From positions 29,709 to 93,708 of the forward strand of contig MDYQ01000098.1 of assembly GCA_003024175.1 (NCBI GenBank): a stretch of 64,000 nucleotides of DNA. The letters run 5' to 3'. Under the pieces are notes generated by a model. That model saw nothing but the letters and a program-made list of their open reading frames with translations, was not told the origin of the DNA and made no database searches. This document shows, piece after piece, positions 58,857-64,000 of the stretch (its first letter is position 1; the number at the start of each line of letters is the position of its first letter). The DNA comes from Planoprotostelium fungivorum. Its lineage: Eukaryota; Evosea; Variosea; Cavosteliida; Cavosteliaceae. The translations under genes were made by a program, and so were the position numbers.

Positions 58857-60387
58857 ATGTACGTCAACACTCTCACCACCAACGGGACGCTGGCAGATGC
58901 GATCCGTCTTCTTGGAGAGAATAAGCCATTTGGATACGACAGGTGATCTCACCCGAGAGACTTCTCCTTACAATTGATAGATTTGCGGCGCTTCGCGGTT
59001 CTCTCCGTCCCAGTGTTGATCAAATTAACGCGCTCTCTGCAATTCTGAGGACAGCTTATCAAGCGAGTATCAAGATCGGTACCGACCCCTCCGCATTAGA
59101 TCAGACATTGTATCCGTACGTCGTCTCAAAGGATGCCAAACGTAAATACGAGGAAGAAATGAGAGATGCTCCCTCGGCGTACATGCCGCGCAAGCCACAC
59201 AAGAATGGGCTATTGGTGTACCACCTCGCTGTCATGCTCAACATCAAGGACAAGTGGTTCCCATACATTTACGATCTTCATCCATACTTTGCTCCACCCC
59301 AGCCAGGACCTATTGAATCGGCGCGTTCAATCATCAGCACCAGCAAAGTCCCAGAGAGTCTCATTAAAGCGTTTGGAACGCTCGATTTTGCCGAAGACAT
59401 GGCCAAGAAGAAACAGCATTTCTTAGTGTCCATCAAAGAGGACAACATCGGAGACCTGTATCACGTGAGATTAGATGACAGATACAACAGCATCTGAAAC
59501 CGAACAGGCTTTGACATGATCTCCCGAACGGAAAGCATCGTATGATGTATCATCGAGAGAAAGGTCTTCTCTATCCGTCAAGAGTTTGAGAACGTCCTCC
59601 CCAATCGGCCTGATGATGAACCGCTGCGGTGGTCTGAGGAATATCTCAAGGATTCAAAGACTTCTATTATATTAATAAAGCGACGCTGCAAGAGATCTGT
59701 GCAGAATTGAATATTTCCAAGAGTGAGACAACATAAAACACGAGCATCACGTGACATAGTCAGGTGGGAACAAGCCAGACCTCGTCGCCAACATAATGAA
59801 GCGCCAGAAGACCATCATGGACATCGGCCCTCACATCATTAAGTTCCAACAACAGGCGAAGGATGCCACTGTTTTGGTCCGTCCATCTACTATAACCTCT
59901 ATCTCGACCACTTTAATGGGGTGGATTTGCACGATCGCCTCATCTGCCGCTTCGGAATGGCTCATACTCATAAGGATTGGGCGGTCAGGTTCGCACACTG
60001 GCTCATAACGAGCGCCGAGGCCAATATTTGTGTCATGCTCTATGACAGATTACAACTGCCACAGCCGAAATTACGGGAGCGTGTGACCCACGTTGTTTTT
60101 TCAGAAGTTAGTCAAGAGCGTAGAGGGTTCTCCGAGGAGACCACTAAACCCAGCTAAGGTTCTAACAATGCTGAGATTTTCTCGTGAGACCCTTCCCATC
60201 TTCCACCTAATCTGATCTAATCAGGAGAGATTTTCTGGCTACGGAGGAACAGAAGGTATGATGCATCTCAATTCCCTCCTCTCCGAACGAATGAACTTAG
60301 TATACCCCACCTTCAAACACCGACGGCGACGATTTTAAGGAGAAATGCATCCACACATTTTGTCACGAGGACCATCAAGCCTGTTGA
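58857..60387 (+). pseudogene. piggyBac-like (DDE_Tnp_1_7) transposase relic
   Basis: The start at 58857 (MYVNTLTTNGTLADAIRLLG), after a 38-nt intron, gives DRFAALRGSLRPS, then ALDQTLYPYVVSKDAK and YMPRKPHKNGLLVYHLAVML. The KP-x-x-x-G block is typical of piggyBac-type transposases. A later segment, YYNLYLDHFNGVDLHDRLI, with DWAVRFAHWLITSAEANICV, matches the C-terminal GVD-x-x-D region. A short Cys/His tail (KCIHTFCHEDHQAC) ends at 60387. Frames switch without splice sites near 59650 and 59880, and the second catalytic Asp block is not visible. It is probably a decayed or partly domesticated copy. Confidence 0.6.
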
Positions 60388-60406
60388 AGAACGTGTTAAC
60401 GACTTC

Positions 60407-61913
60407 ATGTCAACTAAGTATGGCCTTCGTAACTTCATGGTGGGTCCATCAAGACCCCCTCTAGTACATCCCGGAGACGATCAATCCCGCAAGAAATTGC
60501 TGAACACCATATATGCTGAATACCAGGTAGAGGATAGTACACGTAATATATGTCTTCTAATCACCATCATACAGAGCATTCCAGCAACAGAGAAAAAGAA
60601 GAGACTTGATCTCATGCTGTCTGGCAGGTTGTGGAGGGATTACTTTCAACCATTCAATCTGACAGAGGAAAGAAAGTGGGAGGTGAGAGAGAATGATACA
60701 TGTTGTATTTATTCATACAGGCAACCAACAAGGACCGTCTGGCCCATCTAGACGAGCAAAAATTAGACTCAGATAACGATGCAATGCAAAATGTCAAGGT
60801 GGAGTATCTTTTGGTGGCTTGAAAATATTGAAAAATGTTCAGGCTGCTCTATCACATCAATCTGTGAAGATGGAGGGGTATTCCCTTTCTCCTGGAGACA
60901 GTTTTGCAATGTACGATGAGTTGAGAAAGGCCACTGGAGACTTCTGTGATGAGATTGATACCAAACTGTTTGTACAAGAATACCACAAAACCCACCCAAA
61001 TTTACCCCCTGATGATATCATGATGTATATCAACAATACTCTGATACAAGAATGGATCTTCAAGAAATTGGATGATCCAATCACTGAGAAGTTCATCCTT
61101 GATGTTCACAAGCAATTCCACATACCTCAGGATAATGGCCTGATATGGGTATTTAAGGTGACTCAGATGGTGCATTCATTTTAAAGTGGTTATCAGAATC
61201 GGGGACATCCCTTAATGAAGTTGGGAAGTACAGGATGACAACTGCTGGAAGTACTGGGTATCTTGATACAATCTATCCATATCCTGAGGAGATAGCTTGC
61301 AACATGACCTTGTTGGTGGAGCAAAGTGCAAGCGAGAGCAAAACACCAACTGAGGTCCTTAGACCCCGTAGAATGATAAAGAAGAGTGACGACTGCTGGT
61401 TGCTTCCTATGTGGAAGACTTGAGAAGTGATTTTATTGTGTTCAAATCGTTCATTCTTGAACGTAGAAATGTCCAATAAAAGTCGCCGGTGAAATGTTTC
61501 TGTGAAAAGGGCGTGTTTCTCGAAAGTCAGAAATTCGGGGAAACTCCGGCCATTGTAATCGGGGCAATTATTTGGTGCGTCCGTGATCTCTCACGGACTT
61601 GGTCTTATGTCTGACAGTAGTCACGACACCAACCATCCATCCAGTCCTGTATGCCCTGAAGTTCTACCTCACCTTCCTCTTGATCCATCCATTTCATGAT
61701 GGGAATGGACGCACTGGACGTCTGCTCCTCTTCCTCATGCTGAGGAGACAGGGTCACCTCCCTCCTTGTTTCAGTCAAGTGACCAGGGAGCAATACATTG
61801 ATGTCATCACCCGCACAAAACTAGGAGACCCTGCACCATACTTCAATCTATGCATCAATCAGATGCTTGAGACTTATGAACAGCAGAATCACATGGATAC
61901 AATGTCATTATAA
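60407..61913 (+). pseudogene. Fic-domain protein gene split by a solo LTR
   Basis: The start at 60407 (MSTKYGLRNFMVGPSRPPL) leads through three clean introns to AALSHQSVKMEGYSLSPGD. Within it, SVKMEG fits the (S/T)-x3-E-(G/N) inhibitory helix of Fic proteins. The catalytic motif HPFHDGNGRTGR is intact in the last exon. A 278-bp LTR (61351-61628) interrupts the gene between KTPT and IHPVLYAL; removing it with one target copy restores the frame. There is also either a 29-nt intron or a one-base break near 61160. Fic enzymes AMPylate target proteins. As it stands the gene cannot make the full domain. Confidence 0.75.
61351..61628 (-). mobile_element. Solo LTR of the chromovirus, 5-bp target duplication
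   Basis: It starts TGAGGTCC and ends GTCACGACA on the plus strand (TG...CA), flanked by CCAAC at 61346-61350 and 61629-61633. Its last 107 nt match 62849-62955, the LTR edge of the neighbouring Ty3/gypsy element, in the same orientation. Confidence 0.88.
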
Positions 61914-61916
61914 AAT

Positions 61917-62848
61917 GCATATATTGGTCCATTGAGAAAAAACAAGAATATACAAACCCAATAGCTCAAAAAAACAAGCACCTTTTTTTGCAACCACTTG
62001 CTGTCTTCTTTTGATATTCTAGCAATCTTGCATTTCACAGCACCATGTTCTGTTTTAATTAAAATATGTTATGATGTGGTGCAATATCTTATACATTGCA
62101 AATGAATCACAAAATTTTCCCAGATACATAAGAGCTAGTTCACAGAAACAATAGACCACACATGCATGATATTGTTAAAGCTTCATCATGGTAGGAAAAG
62201 TTGATGTGATATATAAAATATTATTGTTGACTAATCTGATCTGCTATTGTGATTTTATAATCTCTGACATTTTCTGTTGCTATCTATACTAAGAATCAAA
62301 GTTTGATATTCACACAGATACGTTTTTTGGTCTTCCCACTGGACTGCAGAGTCAAAAGTTATCAGTTGGCCAACAATGGCTTAGTAACCCCTTGGATTAA
62401 CCAGATGTCTGAATAAAACCTGAAACCTGAACATGATAAAGATATAATGGAACTGCATATACTGATTATTAAAAAAACCAAAAGATGTGGTAAAAATGAA
62501 TGCATATCACAGGCTTGATCTTCAATGCTCCAAGATGTTGAATAAATTGACAATTTTTTGTAATGTGAACAGTACATCAGTACATAATCATTTTCATGAT
62601 GTGGTATATGGTCACCACATAAGAACCAAACAGTTCAATGAGTATCTGTTTATAAAGAATGATTTCAAACCAAAGAAAACCAGGGAGTTCCCTTTCAATG
62701 AATGTGCATTGAATGTGTTTCTTGGTTGCTGAGATTTCTCCAAGTTTTCCAATTTGTCAGTGATGTCATGTGTTGGGCACAACACATGATGAGAAGATAT
62801 GTAGAGGGATCACTGGTGCATCAACACAGCTGCATTACATCAATCCCT
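61917..62848. other. AT-rich stretch without genes
   Basis: Clearly more AT-rich, with A and T runs, than the rest of the window. It contains a small hairpin (CATGTGTTG / CAACACATG, 62767-62788). No coding signal. Confidence 0.5.
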
Positions 62849-62955
62849 GAAAGTCGGAAATTCAGGGAAACTCCGGCCGTTGTAATTGGGGCAATTATTT
62901 GGTGCGTCCGTGATCTCTCACGGACTTGGTCTTATGTCTGACAGTAGTCACGACA
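62849..62955 (-). mobile_element. Truncated 3' LTR of Ty3/gypsy element
   Basis: 107 nt are near-identical to the solo LTR end (61522-61628). In element orientation the LTR starts TGTCGTGAC at 62955, directly after a purine tract (62956-62976: AAAAGAAGAAGGGGGGTGA), the expected plus-strand primer. Homology stops at 62849, so the remainder of the LTR is missing or replaced. Confidence 0.82.
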
Positions 62956-64000
62956 TCACCCCCCTTCTTCTTTTGAGACTCTTTGAGTCTGGTCCAGTAG
63001 GCGTCAATGGATGCGGTACTGTCAAAGCTGTCGGTGGGTTCCCAGGTGTTGTACTTGGCGGTGTAACCTTTCCACTTGACGAGGTACTCGTAGTTGGAAG
63101 CGGTACCACGGTGTTGGATGATTCTCTCAATGACGTAGGATTTTCCGTGTTTGTCAGGATCGTGAGAGATGAGCTTGAGCTCCTCAGTGGTGTAGTTGCG
63201 AGGTAAGGTGAGACCATCGGTGTCTTGTAGGATGTACGCTCCTCCCTTGTTACGGCGTAGAACCTTGAAAGGGCCTTCGTATCTTGCTTCGAGCTTGTTG
63301 GTGCGGCTCTTGTTGACTGTCATGACGAACGATCCGTCGGGGAAGGAGGTGAGGTGTCTGTCCTTGGTGGATGCATCGATGTACTTCTGCACTTTCTCAT
63401 AAATGGCAGGGAAGACGATGTTGGCAAATTGTTCAATACGCGCAGCGTATGCCTCCCCATTGAAAGGGTGTAAGCCAAGAGATCCAGTAAAGTCGTTGAA
63501 ACCGTTGGGAGAGCGGTTGAACATGAGAGAGAATGGGGTACTTCCATGGCGAGCGGCAATTTTGACGTTGAGAGCGTACTGAGTGGATGGAACGTAAAGA
63601 TCCCAATCGTGGCGTGCTCCATCAATCATCTTGCGGATGACGTTGAGGGCATTCTGAACCCAGCGTTCAGCAGTACCATTGGCGGCAGCGTGGTAAGGGG
63701 TGATGAGACGGTGGTCGAATCCGGCGGTCTCCTTGAGTAGTTTCATCAATTCGTTGACGAATTCGGTGCCATTGTCGGATTGAAGGATGCGAGGAAAGCC
63801 AAAGATGGTGCAGTAGTCGATTAAATGAGTCACAGTGGTGGCGGAAGTCTTGTCTATCATGGGGCGGAGAAAGCAAAAGCGAGTGCAAATGTCCACGGCG
63901 ATGAAGAGGTAGTTGTTGCCTCGGTCGGTAGTGGGGAGAGGTCCAGCGAGATCGATGGCGAGGTGATCGCCAGGCATCTTGGATAAGATCGGTCTAGTGG
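62895..64000 (-). CDS. Ty3/gypsy chromovirus Pol: integrase with chromodomain (partial)
   Basis: The frame is open past the window end. The integrase core shows the D-D-E residues: AIDLAGPL, QSDNGTEF and NGTAERW. The C-terminal integrase domain (EARYEGPFKVLRRNKGGAYI) is followed by a chromodomain (YVIERIIQHRG, YEYLVKWKGYTAKYNTWEP), which places it in the chromovirus clade that targets integration to marked chromatin. The frame stays open through the purine tract and ends at 62895, inside the LTR, so the last 20 or so residues are LTR-encoded. Reverse transcriptase and gag would lie beyond 64000. No frame damage is seen in this part. Confidence 0.92.
   Translation of the reverse strand, partial: TRPILSKMPGDHLAIDLAGPLPTTDRGNNYLFIAVDICTRFCFLRPMIDKTSATTVTHLIDYCTIFGFPRILQSDNGTEFVNELMKLLKETAGFDHRLITPYHAAANGTAERWVQNALNVIRKMIDGARHDWDLYVPSTQYALNVKIAARHGSTPFSLMFNRSPNGFNDFTGSLGLHPFNGEAYAARIEQFANIVFPAIYEKVQKYIDASTKDRHLTSFPDGSFVMTVNKSRTNKLEARYEGPFKVLRRNKGGAYILQDTDGLTLPRNYTTEELKLISHDPDKHGKSYVIERIIQHRGTASNYEYLVKWKGYTAKYNTWEPTDSFDSTASIDAYWTRLKESQKKKGGDVVTTVRHKTKSVRDHGRTK

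Overview
The window is nuclear DNA of a unicellular eukaryote. Its genes are dense, lie on both strands, and are split by very short GT-AG introns, mostly 38-75 nt. An amoebozoan fits best, probably a protosteloid amoeba with a flagellate stage. The support is a giant IPT/TIG-repeat receptor kinase, a CudA/STAT-like candidate factor, a GPI-specific phospholipase D, a Zn2Cys6-PAS regulator, a chromovirus, an alpha-tubulin and an LRRC23 radial-spoke homologue. The genus is inference; nothing here proves it. A single N at 49315 flanked by two 141-nt copies, and several one-base frame breaks in otherwise good genes, show draft-quality sequence.

Layout. 1-1173: 3' part of a multi-pass membrane protein. 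1955-3056: possible transcription factor. 3605-4456: LEA_2-like type II membrane protein. 4597-7960: GPI-phospholipase D. 8692-10105: a small minus-strand gene and SLBP (histone mRNA stem-loop binding protein), diverging from a promoter that carries an E2F-type site. 10256-11680: divergent alpha-tubulin. 12057-26946: one roughly 15-kb gene for a secreted and membrane-anchored receptor with an MRH-like domain, PAN/Apple domain, about 25 tandem IPT domains, leucine-rich repeats, a beta-helix region, a transmembrane helix and a tyrosine-kinase-type domain.

27288-45512: GPI-anchored-type surface protein, bZIP protein with a helicase-associated (HA) domain, GIDE-domain membrane protein, PEX13, a secreted DUF4874/DUF4832-type protein, an unidentified protein, Zn2Cys6-PAS factor, SLC17 transporter, LRRC23, and a ubiquitin-ubiquitin-AN1 fusion. 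45513-56633: BET protein, LRR/coiled-coil protein, phytochelatin synthase, a nuclear-looking coiled-coil protein and a small SAP protein.

56634-64000 is a mobile-element and gene-decay zone. It holds a berberine-bridge oxidase remnant, a tandem repeat, a piggyBac-like transposase relic, a Fic gene split by a 278-bp solo LTR with a 5-bp target duplication, an AT-rich stretch, and the 3' end of a chromodomain Ty3/gypsy element whose pol frame ends inside its own LTR.

Links between genes. SLBP, its E2F-like site and its eIF4G-like motif suggest S-phase control of histone mRNA translation. Alpha-tubulin and LRRC23 point to axonemes. PEX13 and the AcuK/ERT1-like factor relate to peroxisomal and gluconeogenic metabolism. 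The IPT kinase, GPI-PLD and GPI-type protein belong to the cell surface.
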